64,000 nt of DNA from Glutamicibacter sp. MNS18 (GCF_026107515.2 NZ_JAPCHW010000005.1:186001-250000); one strand, 5' to 3'. Positions 8,467 to 17,342 are shown, numbered from the stretch's first letter. Translations and numbers: made by a program. The notes: generated from the letters alone by a model not told the origin.

Positions 8467-9141
8467 TCACGACGTGCGTTGACCCGACGTGGGAGACGAG
8501 GGCAGCAAGGGCCGGACCGGAACGATCTCGGCTCGCTGGCCCAGAACCTCAGCCAGGCTCGAGTGCCGCACGACTGCCTGCAAGGTGGCCCGTGTGGGGG
8601 ACATCAACCGGACCTTGCCGGCATCGCAGGCCCGGAACAGCTCCTCGGGGCGGATCCATTGCGAATCGGTGGCCTCGGTGGTCTGGTGACGTGGCTGCTG
8701 GTCGGGTTCGAGCGCGGCGACATAGAAGAACGTGTCGAAACGCTTGGGATTTCCGACCGGGGTGACCCAGTTGGCCCACGGATGGAGTTGCGAGGTGCGC
8801 AGCTCGGCCCCGGTTTCCTCCCGGACTTCCCGTCGGGCCGCCGCGGCCACCACGGCGGAGGCGAATCTCGCCTGCTCCGGTCCCAGATCCCCCAGCGAGG
8901 TGCGGGCCCAGCGGCGCGCATGTTCGGCGGCAACCGCATCGGGTACCTCGCCGGACGCCGCGGTGTCCTGCTGGTCAACCCGACCGCCGGGATACACGAT
9001 TACACCGGCGGCAAAGTCCATGGTCATCGCCCGGTGCTGGATGAAGACCTCCAGTCCGCCCGTGGTTTCGCGCAGCAACAACACGCTGGCGGCGCGTTGA
9101 ACCGTGACCGGCGGGTGGTGCGTGGGGCTGGAGTTGTCCAT
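8467..9141 (-). CDS. NUDIX hydrolase
   Basis: 224-residue NUDIX-fold protein predicted to hydrolyse a nucleoside-diphosphate-linked substrate with Mg2+. The core REVREETGAEL of the NUDIX box is present, and the upstream FAAGVIVYPGGRVDQQD strand pair is typical of the NUDT19/CoA-diphosphatase-like subgroup. ATG at 9141 is preferred over the ATG at 9210, because the extra 23 residues are non-conserved and a GGTGGG site precedes 9141. The natural substrate cannot be assigned from sequence. Confidence 0.85.
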   Translation of the reverse strand: MDNSSPTHHPPVTVQRAASVLLLRETTGGLEVFIQHRAMTMDFAAGVIVYPGGRVDQQDTAASGEVPDAVAAEHARRWARTSLGDLGPEQARFASAVVAAAARREVREETGAELRTSQLHPWANWVTPVGNPKRFDTFFYVAALEPDQQPRHQTTEATDSQWIRPEELFRACDAGKVRLMSPTRATLQAVVRHSSLAEVLGQRAEIVPVRPLLPSSPTSGQRTS

Positions 9142-9230
9142 ACCCACCAGTATGGCCGATCCCCAGGGTAAACCGGGCTGCGTAGCACCTATCGCGGTGA
9201 TGGCCCGCATACGACGCCAGGCCCGGGTTG

Positions 9231-9800
9231 TTATGTGGTGGGGTGATTGCGAATCATCGAATAAACCAGGGGGCCATCGGGGATTCGGGTTTTCGAGGTG
9301 GTCTCGAATCCGTGGCGTTGATAGAGGCGCACATTCCGCTCATCGGAGGTCTCCAGGCCGATGACCGACGCGTTGCCTCCAAGCTGGCTCAGACCCTGTT
9401 TGATGATCGCGGAACCAAGGCCCTGGCCGGCAGCGCTAGGCCGGGTGCCCAGTGTCGCAAGGCTCCACGCATTGACGGGTTGGGGTGGAAGTTCGGCATC
9501 CATGAGTAGACCGAACCGGTCCCCATGCAATTCTGCGATGCGGTGTTGTGTCGCCTCGTTTGGCTCCGGGGCGGTATCCGGCAGGAAGGCGCCGACGCCT
9601 TGTATGTTGTCATCGACGAGCACGAGACCATGGGCCAGCGCGTGCTCCAGATAGATCCCCTGCAACTGCTCAAGCCGGGCACTGTAGCCATCGGCCGGAA
9701 TGGCCCACCGTGTCCACGGGTATCGGTCAAACGCCAGGGCCAGGGTGTGCGCCGCACCAGCGAGATCGGCAGGCAGCGCGCGGCGGATGGTGTAAGGCAT
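9231..9800 (-). CDS. GNAT-family N-acetyltransferase
   Basis: 189-residue acetyl-CoA-dependent acyltransferase. The acetyl-CoA-binding loop LGTRPSAAGQGLGSAII contains the Q/R-x-x-G-x-G/A element, and the C-terminal NVRLYQRHGFE is the usual last helix-strand unit. ATG at 9800 gives the normal N-terminus (MPYTIRRALPAD). A TAGGAT -10-like element ends 7 bases upstream, so the message may be leaderless. The acceptor substrate is unknown. The gene is co-oriented with the NUDIX gene, 89 bases upstream of it. Confidence 0.87.
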   Translation of the reverse strand: MPYTIRRALPADLAGAAHTLALAFDRYPWTRWAIPADGYSARLEQLQGIYLEHALAHGLVLVDDNIQGVGAFLPDTAPEPNEATQHRIAELHGDRFGLLMDAELPPQPVNAWSLATLGTRPSAAGQGLGSAIIKQGLSQLGGNASVIGLETSDERNVRLYQRHGFETTSKTRIPDGPLVYSMIRNHPTT

Positions 9801-9839
9801 GCACACAATCCTACAGATCAACGGCGGGTGCCCAGGTGT

Positions 9840-10367
9840 ATGCTGAGCCAACTAGGAGCGGTGGGCGGTGTTTACTTCCATGGACCTATTACCGTGCGGC
9901 GGAATGCGTTGGAAGAGTTGAAAAGCAACAAGCGTGCAGCGGGTGGATTCGGGTCAGCCACGTCAATTGTGGGAACCCGGCTGGTCTCGTGGGTGGGGAC
10001 AGCTGTCTTGACGATGGTCTTTTGCTTTGCAGTCGTGGTGATCCGTGGCAATGAGGTCGGAAGCCTTGAGTGGGCCATTTTCATGAGCGCACTGGTGTTC
10101 GCCGCGACCCTGGTGTTCGCCGTTTTGCCTAGCTGGTTGACGAAGCGAACATCACTGGCCCGCGAAGGCATGCTTCTATTTGTGGGGCTGAGCCTGCTGC
10201 ATCTGCTCTGGGATTTCCTCGCTTGGCCAATTCCGAGTCCGGTCGCCGAGTACCTTGTTGATTGGCTTGTCCTTGTGGCCCCGGTCTTCCTTGTCTACGC
10301 CCTGATCGCGAGCGGTGCGACCGCCCTGGTCGAGCTGTTCATTTATCGCCTCGGGAAGCGCCGGTAG
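9840..10367 (+). CDS. Hypothetical four-helix membrane protein
   Basis: About 175 residues with a basic N-terminal segment (ELKSNKRAAGG) and four hydrophobic stretches, including LVSWVGTAVLTMVFCFAVVV and LLFVGLSLLHLLWDFLAW. The protein ends in a basic RLGKRR tail. I do not recognise a family. The start is uncertain: ATG at 9840 is used, but GTG at 9861 directly follows an AGGAG site. The codon use and GC content are less biased than in neighbouring genes, which could mean recent acquisition or simply a poorly expressed membrane protein. Confidence 0.6.
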   Translation: MLSQLGAVGGVYFHGPITVRRNALEELKSNKRAAGGFGSATSIVGTRLVSWVGTAVLTMVFCFAVVVIRGNEVGSLEWAIFMSALVFAATLVFAVLPSWLTKRTSLAREGMLLFVGLSLLHLLWDFLAWPIPSPVAEYLVDWLVLVAPVFLVYALIASGATALVELFIYRLGKRR

Positions 10368-10371
10368 GGAT

Positions 10372-10399
10372 CGTGGTGTCCCTTGCAAACGACACCACG
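10372..10399 (+). terminator. Hairpin after the membrane protein gene
   Basis: CGTGGTGTC (10372-10380) and GACACCACG (10391-10399) form a 9-bp stem with a 10-base loop, immediately after the stop at 10367. No T-run follows. Confidence 0.4.
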
Positions 10400-10427
10400 G
10401 TTGTCACCTGGACTGGGGCACGCCAAA

Positions 10428-10467
10428 GGGGGCGTTGGACCCGGCCGCCACCGGATCCAACACCCCC
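10428..10467. terminator. Bidirectional terminator-like hairpin between convergent genes
   Basis: The arms at 10428-10444 and 10451-10467 pair over 15 of 17 positions (GGGGG, GTTGGA and CCGG against CCGG, TCCAAC and CCCCC) around the loop CCGCCA. It lies between genes ending at 10367 (+) and 10488 (-). Confidence 0.5.
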
Positions 10468-10487
10468 TATATCGCAAGCGCCTGTTG

Positions 10488-11828
10488 TTACTGCACCACC
10501 TTCTGCACGGGATGACCCAGCTGGTGGGTCGGCACCCGGTAGGTTTCGCGGGCGGTCAGCGCCGAGATGCTGGCCACCAGGGCCACCGCGGCGGTGAACA
10601 CGCTGATCTGGACCCAGCCGCCGGGCTGAAGCCCGCCGATGGCGGCCACGATCGAGGGGGCGAACCCGGCCAGCAGGAAGCCCAGCTGGGTGCCGATGGC
10701 CAGCCCGGAGAAACGGACCTGGGCGGAGAACATCTCGGCGTAGAAGCTCGGCCAAACGGCGTTCGCCGCGGCGTAGGCGCAGGAGAAGACCAGCAGGGAC
10801 AGCGCGAACTGCAGCAGCGTGTTGCCCGATTCCATGGAACGCAGGTAGAAGGGCATGAAGGCCGCCGAACCCAGTGCGCCATAGATGTACACCGGCTTGC
10901 GGCCGATCTTATCCGCCAGCATCCCGAACAGCGGCTGGGTGAACAGCGCCCCGATATTACCGGCCACCACCAGCCACAGGGTGATCGATTCATCCAGGTT
11001 GCCGATGGTCTTGCCGTAGGAGATGGCCAGGGTGCCGTAGACGGTGGAGACCGCGGCGATGAAGGCGCACAGGATCACGCGCAGCACATCGCGCCAATGG
11101 AAGCGCAGCAGCACACCCAGCGGCAGCTTGGCGATCTGCTTGTTCTTCTTCGCCGCCTCGAACTCCGGGGTCTCGTGCAGGGTGCGCCGGATGAAGTAGG
11201 TCACGATGACCACCACGGCCGAGAGCCAGAACGGGATGCGCCAGCCGATGCCGAACTTGATCTCGTCGGGCAGTGCCACCACCGGGATGAAGACCAGGGC
11301 AGCCAGGATCTGGCCGCCCTGGGTGCCGGTCAGCGTCCAGGAGGTGAAGAAGGAGCGGCGGTGATCCGGTGCGTGCTCCAGGCTCAGCGAGGAGGCGCCG
11401 GCCTGCTCGCCGGCTGCCGAGAGACCCTGCATCAGCCGGGCCAGTACCAGCAGGATCGGTGCCAGCCAGCCCACCTGGTCAAAGGTCGGCAGGCAGCCGA
11501 TGGCGAAGGTGGCAACACCCATCAGCACCAGCGTGAACATCAGCACCTTCTGCCGCCCGATGCGGTCACCGAAGTGCCCCAGGATCACTGCACCCACCGG
11601 GCGGGCGATGTAGGCGAAGCCGAAGGTGGCCAGCGACATGACCGCGGCATTGGTGCCGGCATCCGGGAAGAAGACGTGCGGGAAGATCAGCGCCGCTGCC
11701 GATCCGAAGATGAAGAAGTCGTAGTACTCGACGGCGCTTCCCATGAAGCTCGCCAGTGCGGCCTTGACCGGTGTTCGCTTGGCTGTCTCCGGCTGTTGCT
11801 GGCCGGCGGCCTGCTGCATTTCTGGCAT
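10488..11828 (-). CDS. MHS-family MFS transporter, probable shikimate/quinate uptake
   Basis: 446-residue, 12-helix major facilitator of the metabolite:H+ symporter family. The hallmarks are GSAVEYYDFFIFGSAAALIF in helix 1 and GHFGDRIGRQKVL between helices 2 and 3. Another is RLMQGLSAAGEQAGASSL. It is divergent from the quinate/shikimate dehydrogenase and dehydratase genes, so import of quinate, shikimate or a related hydroaromatic acid is the likely role, as for ShiA. ATG at 11828 has an AAGGAG site; the upstream in-frame ATG at 11918 would add a non-conserved 30-residue leader inside the promoter region. Confidence 0.88.
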   Translation of the reverse strand: MPEMQQAAGQQQPETAKRTPVKAALASFMGSAVEYYDFFIFGSAAALIFPHVFFPDAGTNAAVMSLATFGFAYIARPVGAVILGHFGDRIGRQKVLMFTLVLMGVATFAIGCLPTFDQVGWLAPILLVLARLMQGLSAAGEQAGASSLSLEHAPDHRRSFFTSWTLTGTQGGQILAALVFIPVVALPDEIKFGIGWRIPFWLSAVVVIVTYFIRRTLHETPEFEAAKKNKQIAKLPLGVLLRFHWRDVLRVILCAFIAAVSTVYGTLAISYGKTIGNLDESITLWLVVAGNIGALFTQPLFGMLADKIGRKPVYIYGALGSAAFMPFYLRSMESGNTLLQFALSLLVFSCAYAAANAVWPSFYAEMFSAQVRFSGLAIGTQLGFLLAGFAPSIVAAIGGLQPGGWVQISVFTAAVALVASISALTARETYRVPTHQLGHPVQKVVQ

Positions 11829-11879
11829 CTGAATACTCCTTGGGTGATGTCCATGCAATGGTGGAAAAATTCTACTCTG

Positions 11880-11925
11880 TTCGCAATACGTACACTTGTG
11901 CGCAAAGCGAGCATTCAACTAGGAT
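11880..11925. promoter_or_regulatory. Divergent promoter region of the quinate/shikimate cluster
   Basis: A plausible rightward promoter is TTGTGC (11896-11901), an 18-base spacer and TAGGAT (11920-11925), ahead of the QsuD-like gene. An imperfect inverted pair TTCGCA (11880-11885) / TGCGCAA (11899-11905) overlaps the -35 and could be an IclR-family site. Both are pattern matches only. Confidence 0.35.
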
Positions 11926-11994
11926 AGAGGTAAATCACATCTGAGACAATCCTTGTGACTGGAAAAAGTCCACAACATAAAAAGGGGAACCCCG

Positions 11995-12867
11995 GTGAGC
12001 ACCATTGAGCAGTCCTACCTGGTCGGCCTGATCGGCGATGGGGTCATCCCCTCGTTGACCCCGCCCATGCACGAGCGCGAGGCCGACGCCCACGGCCTGC
12101 GCTACCTGTACCGCCCCATCGACCTGAGTGAACTGGGACGTGCGGGTGACGACGTGGGCGAGCTGCTGCGGGCCGGGGCCGAACTGGGTTTCAACGCCTT
12201 CAATATCACCCACCCGTGCAAGCAGCTGGTCATCGGGCACCTGGACGGGATCAGTGAAAACGCGAAGAATATCGGGGCGGTGAATACCGTGGTGATCCGT
12301 GACGGGAAGTTCCATGGCCACAACACCGATGCCTCGGGCTTCGGCTGGGCACTGGCCACCGGACTACCGGGAGTGAAACTGGACAAGGTACTCCAGCTCG
12401 GTGCCGGCGGTGCCGGGGCCGCGGTGGCCTATGCGTTGCTGGACGCCGGGGTGAAGGAACTGACCCTCGTGGATCCGGACAGCACCCGGGCGCAGGAACG
12501 GGCCGCTGCCTTGCACGCCGGTTTCGCGGATCGCACCATCACCACCGCCATCCCGGACCAGGTCCCCGGACTGCTGCCCACCGTTGATGGTGTGCTCAAC
12601 GCCAGCCCGATCGGCATGCACCACCACCCCGGGTTGCCACTGGATATCGCCGGTCTGGAAGCCCGCCACTGGGTGGCCGACTGCGTCTACCGCCCGGTGG
12701 ACACCGAACTGGTGCTTGCCGCACGCCAGCGCGGATGCCAGGTGCTTGATGGCGGGAACATGGCCGTCGGGCAGGCGGTGGACGCCTTCGGCATCATCAC
12801 CGGGTTGGAAGCCGATGCCTCCCGGATGCGTGCCCACCTGCTGGAAATGCTGGAGGCCGGACTCTGA
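11995..12867 (+). CDS. qsuD: Quinate/shikimate dehydrogenase, QsuD-like
   Basis: 290-residue NAD(P)-dependent dehydrogenase oxidising shikimate to 3-dehydroshikimate (and/or quinate to 3-dehydroquinate). The substrate domain has NITHPCKQ with catalytic Lys76 and HNTDASGFG with Asp112. The Rossmann loop is GAGGAGAAVAYAL, and GGNMAVGQAVDAF lies near the C-terminus. The overall sequence resembles corynebacterial QsuD rather than biosynthetic AroE, and the context (MHS importer, dehydratase) supports catabolism. The start is GTG at 11995 behind AAAGGGGAAC. It overlaps the next start by one base (TGATG). Confidence 0.9.
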   Translation: MSTIEQSYLVGLIGDGVIPSLTPPMHEREADAHGLRYLYRPIDLSELGRAGDDVGELLRAGAELGFNAFNITHPCKQLVIGHLDGISENAKNIGAVNTVVIRDGKFHGHNTDASGFGWALATGLPGVKLDKVLQLGAGGAGAAVAYALLDAGVKELTLVDPDSTRAQERAAALHAGFADRTITTAIPDQVPGLLPTVDGVLNASPIGMHHHPGLPLDIAGLEARHWVADCVYRPVDTELVLAARQRGCQVLDGGNMAVGQAVDAFGIITGLEADASRMRAHLLEMLEAGL

Positions 12868-14708
12868 TGCGCACCTCGATCGCCACCGTCTGCCTCTCGG
12901 GCACGCTGGAAGAAAAGATGCTCGCCTGCGCCAAGGCCGGATTCGACGGGATCGAGATCTTCGAACAGGACCTGACCGTCAGCTCCTCATCACCCGAAGA
13001 GGTGCGCGCCCTGGCCGCGCGGCTGGGTCTGAGCCTGGACCTCTTCCAGCCCTTCCGCGACTTCGAGGGGGTGGACCAGGACACGCTGCAACAGAACCTG
13101 CACCGCGCCGAGCAGAAGTTCAAGCTGATGCAGCGCCTGGGAATGGACCTGGTGCTGCTGTGCTCCAACGTGGCCACGGCCACCATCAACGACGACGAGC
13201 TCTTCGCCGGCCAGATCCGCCAGCTGGCCGATCTGGCTGCCGGCTACGGGGTGCGCATCGCCTACGAGGCCCTGGCCTGGGGCAAATACGTGAACACCTA
13301 CCAGCATTCCTGGAAGATCGCCCGGATGGTGGACCGGGAGAACGTGGGCATCTGCCTGGATTCCTTCCACATCCTCTCGCGCGGGGATGACCCGGCGGAT
13401 ATCGCGGGGATCCCGGGGGAGAAGATCTTCTTCGTGCAGTTGGCCGACGCCCCGGTGATGAGCATGGACATCCTGTCCTGGTCCCGCCACTACCGGGTCT
13501 TCCCGGGGGAGGGCGGCTTCGCGCTGGATGATTTCATGGCCCAGCTGGTGCGCTCGGGCTATGACGGGATCGTCTCGCTGGAGATCTTCAACGATGTTTT
13601 CCGCCAGTCCAACGTCGTGCATACCGCGGTGGACGGGTTGCGTTCGCTGATCTGGTTGCAGGACCGTACCCTGCAGCTGATGCAGGACGAGGCCGAACGC
13701 TACCCGCTGCAGCTCACCGCCCTGCCCCGGGCCCAGGCCCCCAACGGGTTCGACTACGCCGAGGTACGCACCGAGGACCCGGAGCAGGTCGCGGCGATGC
13801 TCTCCCAGCTCGGCTTCGGCTTCCATGGGCAGCACCGACGCAAGCCGGTACAGCTGTGGAAGGCCGGGGACGCGCGGATCATCATCAACACCCAGCGCAG
13901 CCGCGGGATCACCGCGCAGGTGTCGGGATTCGGGATCCAGGTTGATGACGACGCCCTGGCCGCGCAGCGTGCCCGGGCCCTGCGGGCCCCGCGGGTGCCG
14001 CGCCACCAGACCGGCGACGAGCAGGCCCTGGCCGGTTTCACCGCCCCGGATCGGCGAGAGGTCTTCTTCTCCCGGGCGGCGGTGACCGCCTCCTGGGAGG
14101 AGGAATTCGGTGTCGGCGCGCCGGCTGCCGAGCCGGGCCTGGTCACCGGGATCGACCATATCAACCTGGCCCAGCCCTGGCAGGCCTTTGACGAATCGGT
14201 ACTGTTCTATACCAGCACCCTGAACCTGCAGGCCAACGCCGGTACCGAGGTGCCCAGCCCGATGGGACTGGTCCGTTCCCAGGTGCTGCGCACCGGGGAC
14301 GGGATCGTACGCCTGGCGCTGAATATCGTGCCGCAGGGACTGGAAGCGGCCATCGAGCGCAACCACGAGTACCCCGAACACATCGCGGTGGCCACCGACG
14401 ATATCGTGTTACTGGCACGTCGTGCGATCGCGGCCGGAATGGAGTTCCTGCCGGTGCCGGAGAACTACTACGAGGACCTGGCGGCACGCTTCCACCTGCC
14501 GGAGCCGGTGTTGCAGACCCTGCGGGAGCTGAACCTGTTGTACGACCGGGACGAGCGCGGGGTGTTCCTGCACTTCTACACCGCGACCGTGGGCAACCTG
14601 TTCTTCGAGGTGGTTGAACGCCGCGACGGCTACGATGGATACGGAGCACCCAACGCACCCGTGCGATTGGCTGCCCAGTTCGAGAGGAACCGGCTTGCCG
14701 GTAGGTAG
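12867..14708 (+). CDS. qsuB: QsuB-like 3-dehydroshikimate dehydratase fused to an HPPD-like domain
   Basis: 613-residue two-domain enzyme. Residues about 1-280 form a sugar-isomerase-type TIM barrel (AP endonuclease 2 family) that dehydrates 3-dehydroshikimate to protocatechuate. It contains the GFDGIEIFEQDL, YEALAWGKYVNTY and DGIVSLEIFNDVF segments that carry its metal ligands. Residues about 290-613 are a vicinal-oxygen-chelate domain like 4-hydroxyphenylpyruvate dioxygenase. In it GIDHINLAQ, YPEHIAVATDD and LFFEVVERRDGY supply a His-His-Glu metal triad. The same fusion is known in Corynebacterium QsuB. The function of the second domain is not certain. Protocatechuate ring-cleavage genes are not in the window. 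Confidence 0.92.
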   Translation: MRTSIATVCLSGTLEEKMLACAKAGFDGIEIFEQDLTVSSSSPEEVRALAARLGLSLDLFQPFRDFEGVDQDTLQQNLHRAEQKFKLMQRLGMDLVLLCSNVATATINDDELFAGQIRQLADLAAGYGVRIAYEALAWGKYVNTYQHSWKIARMVDRENVGICLDSFHILSRGDDPADIAGIPGEKIFFVQLADAPVMSMDILSWSRHYRVFPGEGGFALDDFMAQLVRSGYDGIVSLEIFNDVFRQSNVVHTAVDGLRSLIWLQDRTLQLMQDEAERYPLQLTALPRAQAPNGFDYAEVRTEDPEQVAAMLSQLGFGFHGQHRRKPVQLWKAGDARIIINTQRSRGITAQVSGFGIQVDDDALAAQRARALRAPRVPRHQTGDEQALAGFTAPDRREVFFSRAAVTASWEEEFGVGAPAAEPGLVTGIDHINLAQPWQAFDESVLFYTSTLNLQANAGTEVPSPMGLVRSQVLRTGDGIVRLALNIVPQGLEAAIERNHEYPEHIAVATDDIVLLARRAIAAGMEFLPVPENYYEDLAARFHLPEPVLQTLRELNLLYDRDERGVFLHFYTATVGNLFFEVVERRDGYDGYGAPNAPVRLAAQFERNRLAGR

Positions 14709-14722
14709 CAACACACACTGAA

Positions 14723-15514
14723 ATGGGGATGGCGATGGCGGCAGAGCAGCCCGACTACTTCGTGAAATCTGCGGAGAAGACCTTGTCGGTACTGCTGGCA
14801 TTCAACGGGCACAGCGATCCGCGGACCGTCTCGCAGATCGCCACGGCCATCGAATCCACCCGCGCGACCGCCCGCCGTTTCCTGCTCACCCTCACCGATC
14901 TGGGGTACCTGGAAACGGTGGGCAACGCCTACCGGCTGACACCGCGGGTGCTGGATATCGGGGCGTCCTACCTGTCCGGACTCACCCTCCCCCAGGTGGC
15001 GGCCCCGCACCTGCAGCGGCTGGCCGCGGAACTGGGCGAAACCACGGCCCTGTGCGTGCTGGACGGCCAGGACATCCTCTACGTGGAACGGGTCCTCTCC
15101 CCGCGGCTGCATGCCACGAACAGCACGATCGGCAACCGGCTACCGGCCTGGGTGACCTCCATGGGCCGCGTGCTGATGTCGAAGCTGCCCGCGGCCGAAC
15201 GCGAGGAGTTCCTCTCCCGGATCGAGCTGACCCACTACACGGACAAGACCGTGTCCAGTATCGAGGCCTTGCGCGCCGAACTCGATCAGGTCGCCGCCCA
15301 GGGCTGGTCCATGGTCGCCCAGGAGCTGGATGAAGGATTGCGCGGCCTGGCCGTCCCGGTCTACCGGGGCACCCAGCTGCTCGGGGCGCTGAACGTCTCG
15401 GTGCAGCCCGGGCGGATGGAACGGGAATCGATTACCGGACAAATGGTGCCGCTGATGCAACAGGTCGCCCAGGACATCGCCGACGACTTCGGTGGCCGCC
15501 TCGGCAGGAAGTAG
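14723..15514 (+). CDS. IclR-family regulator, PcaR/PobR-like
   Basis: 263-residue regulator with an N-terminal winged helix (residues about 12-70, including TVSQIATAIESTRATARRFL) and a C-terminal IclR effector domain (GRVLMSKLPAAEREEFLSRI and ELDEGLRGLAVPVYRG). It resembles PcaR/PcaU/PobR regulators of protocatechuate-type pathways. It lies 14 bases after the QsuB-like gene and is probably co-transcribed, so control of the quinate/shikimate genes by protocatechuate or shikimate is the simplest inference. Three in-frame ATGs (14723, 14729, 14735) leave the exact start open. Confidence 0.88.
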   Translation: MGMAMAAEQPDYFVKSAEKTLSVLLAFNGHSDPRTVSQIATAIESTRATARRFLLTLTDLGYLETVGNAYRLTPRVLDIGASYLSGLTLPQVAAPHLQRLAAELGETTALCVLDGQDILYVERVLSPRLHATNSTIGNRLPAWVTSMGRVLMSKLPAAEREEFLSRIELTHYTDKTVSSIEALRAELDQVAAQGWSMVAQELDEGLRGLAVPVYRGTQLLGALNVSVQPGRMERESITGQMVPLMQQVAQDIADDFGGRLGRK

Positions 15515-15526
15515 CCGGCCAACCAG

Positions 15527-16774
15527 CTAGCCGGAGAGGCTCGCCAACTCGCGTTCGAGCAGTGAAGAGAGCCGACGCACACCCTCGGTGATGGTTTCCT
15601 CGTCGACCGCGCAGAAAGCCAGGCGCAACTTGTGGCTCGGCTCGTCACCGGGGCTGAAGGCGGTGCCCGGAATGAAGATCACCCCGGATTTCACGCCCTC
15701 TTGCAGCAGGTCATAGGTGTTGATTCCCGCGGGCAGGGTGAGCCAGATGAAGAAGCCCCCTTCGGGACGGGTGTAGTTGATGCCCGCTGGCAGGTACGTA
15801 TCCAGCGCATCGAGCATCGCGTTGCGGCGCGCGGCGTACAGCGTGCGGTAACGATCGATCTGTCCACGCCAGTCGTGCTCCCGCAGGTAGGTGCTGATGA
15901 TCATCTGGTTCAGCGTAGGCGGGCACAGCGCCACCGCTTCGCCGGCCAGGTAGAAACGGCGGAAGAGATGCGCGGGGACCGCAGCCCAGCCGATCCGCAA
16001 TCCCGGGGAGAGGATCTTGGAGAAGGAACCCATGTAGATGACGTTCTGGGCATCCAGGCTGCGCAGCGTGGGGGCCGGCTCCCCATCGTAGCGGAGCATG
16101 CCGTAGGGGTTGTCTTCGAGGATCAGCACCCCGGCCTCGCGGCAGATATCCACGACCTGCTGGCGGCGGTCGGCAGCCAGGGTGATGCCCGAGGGATTGT
16201 TGAAGTTCGGGATGGTGTAGAGGAACTTGACCCGCTCGCCGGCCGCACGCAACGAGGTGATCCGTTCGGCCAGCGCCGCGGGGACGATCCCCTGGTCATC
16301 GGTGAGCACCGGGGCCACCTGGACCTGGTAGGCCTCGAACGTGTTCAACGCACCCACATAGGTCGGGTCCTCGCACAACACGGTGTCCCCGGGATCGCAG
16401 AAGACCTTGCAGGCCATATCCTGGGCGGACTGCGATCCGTTGGTGACGACCACATCGTCGACGGCGACATTGTTGATCCCCTCGGCGGCCATGACCTCCA
16501 GGATCTGGGTGCGCAATTCCTCGGTGCCCAGCCCCGAACCGTACTGCAGGGCCACGGGACCCTGCTCGGTGATGATCCGGCGGGAGATCTCGCCCAGTTT
16601 CTCCAGCGGCAGGGACTGCAGATAGGGGTTTCCACCGGCCAATGACACCAACGACGGATCCAGCGATAGCTCGAAAACATCCCGGACCGCCGACTGCTTG
16701 ATCCCTGCGGCGCGTTCGGAGAAGAGGCTCTCGTGCCGTGCGGTGATGGACTGGGCGGATGAAGGGACAGTCAT
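15527..16774 (-). CDS. PLP-dependent aminotransferase, 2-aminoadipate/LysN type
   Basis: 415-residue fold-type I aminotransferase of the class I/II group, related to LysN/2-aminoadipate and MocR-derived transaminases. SQSAQDMACKVFCDPGDTVL surrounds the cofactor phosphate-binding helix, and TIPNFNNPSG provides the substrate/cofactor Asn. GSFSKILSPGLRIGW contains the PLP Schiff-base Lys. ATG at 16774 has a GAGGAG site; the frame is open further upstream without conservation. The donor amino acid is not identifiable. It converges on the IclR gene with only 12 bases between stops. Confidence 0.88.
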   Translation of the reverse strand: MTVPSSAQSITARHESLFSERAAGIKQSAVRDVFELSLDPSLVSLAGGNPYLQSLPLEKLGEISRRIITEQGPVALQYGSGLGTEELRTQILEVMAAEGINNVAVDDVVVTNGSQSAQDMACKVFCDPGDTVLCEDPTYVGALNTFEAYQVQVAPVLTDDQGIVPAALAERITSLRAAGERVKFLYTIPNFNNPSGITLAADRRQQVVDICREAGVLILEDNPYGMLRYDGEPAPTLRSLDAQNVIYMGSFSKILSPGLRIGWAAVPAHLFRRFYLAGEAVALCPPTLNQMIISTYLREHDWRGQIDRYRTLYAARRNAMLDALDTYLPAGINYTRPEGGFFIWLTLPAGINTYDLLQEGVKSGVIFIPGTAFSPGDEPSHKLRLAFCAVDEETITEGVRRLSSLLERELASLSG

Positions 16775-16907
16775 GGTGCTCCTCGTGTGGGCCGGGCCGT
16801 GGATGGGGCGTTGAACCTGGGTCTCCCGGCACAAAAGTTGTCTGTTGAACTACTTAAGTGTCCTATTGGGAAAAGTCTGTTGAGACGAGTATGAAGGAGT
16901 TTTGACC

Positions 16908-17312
16908 CTATGTCGAGACTGGCCCGCTGTCCGATTCGGCCCGTTCGGCCAACCAGGCCTCGATGGCGGCCGGACGGATCCTGCGGTGGGTGCCGCGGTA
17001 TTCCACGGGAATGATTCCCGCATCGGTGAGTTTGCGCAGGTAGCTGTTGGAAATCCCGGCCATCTGGGCGGCCTGCGAGGTGTTCAGCAGCAACTGCGGG
17101 GTGCCGATGCTGACGGCCTCGCCCTTGGCGAGTCGCTGCAGGACCTCCAGCAGGGCATCGTGGGCGGCCGCCGGTAGTTGCATCGCGGTGCCGTTGACGA
17201 AGATCGTGGTGTCGTTGGACTCGGCCAAGGCCCGGGCCAGGCGCCGGGTGGTCTTCTCATCCAGTGCGTCAAAGGTGCGGACCTTGCTCAGTGCGGCAGT
17301 AGGTGAAGCCAT
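16908..17312 (-). CDS. Excisionase/MerR-type HTH protein, antitoxin-like
   Basis: 134-residue DNA-binding protein. The C-terminal half (TSQAAQMAGISNSYLRKLTD followed by IIPVEYRGTHRRI) is the HTH_17/excisionase fold. The N-terminal half (LARALAESNDTTIFVNGTAM) matches the layout of actinobacterial antitoxins that normally precede a PIN-domain toxin. No PIN gene is adjacent: the next gene downstream is the convergent-side aminotransferase, and upstream is the FGE gene. ATG at 17312 is preferred over a TTG at 17330. The role is unknown; it may be a solitary regulator. Confidence 0.75.
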   Translation of the reverse strand: MASPTAALSKVRTFDALDEKTTRRLARALAESNDTTIFVNGTAMQLPAAAHDALLEVLQRLAKGEAVSIGTPQLLLNTSQAAQMAGISNSYLRKLTDAGIIPVEYRGTHRRIRPAAIEAWLAERAESDSGPVST

Positions 17313-17342
17313 GGTTCCATTCTGCCCCAAGTTCGTGGGCGA

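Noticed and set aside
8122-8470. Small open frames over the pseudogene
   Set aside because: Fragments of the broken LLM oxidoreductase or shadows of it, not independent genes.
17312-17330. TTG start at 17330 for the HTH protein
   Set aside because: ATG at 17312 is nearer the conserved region; the six extra residues are unsupported.
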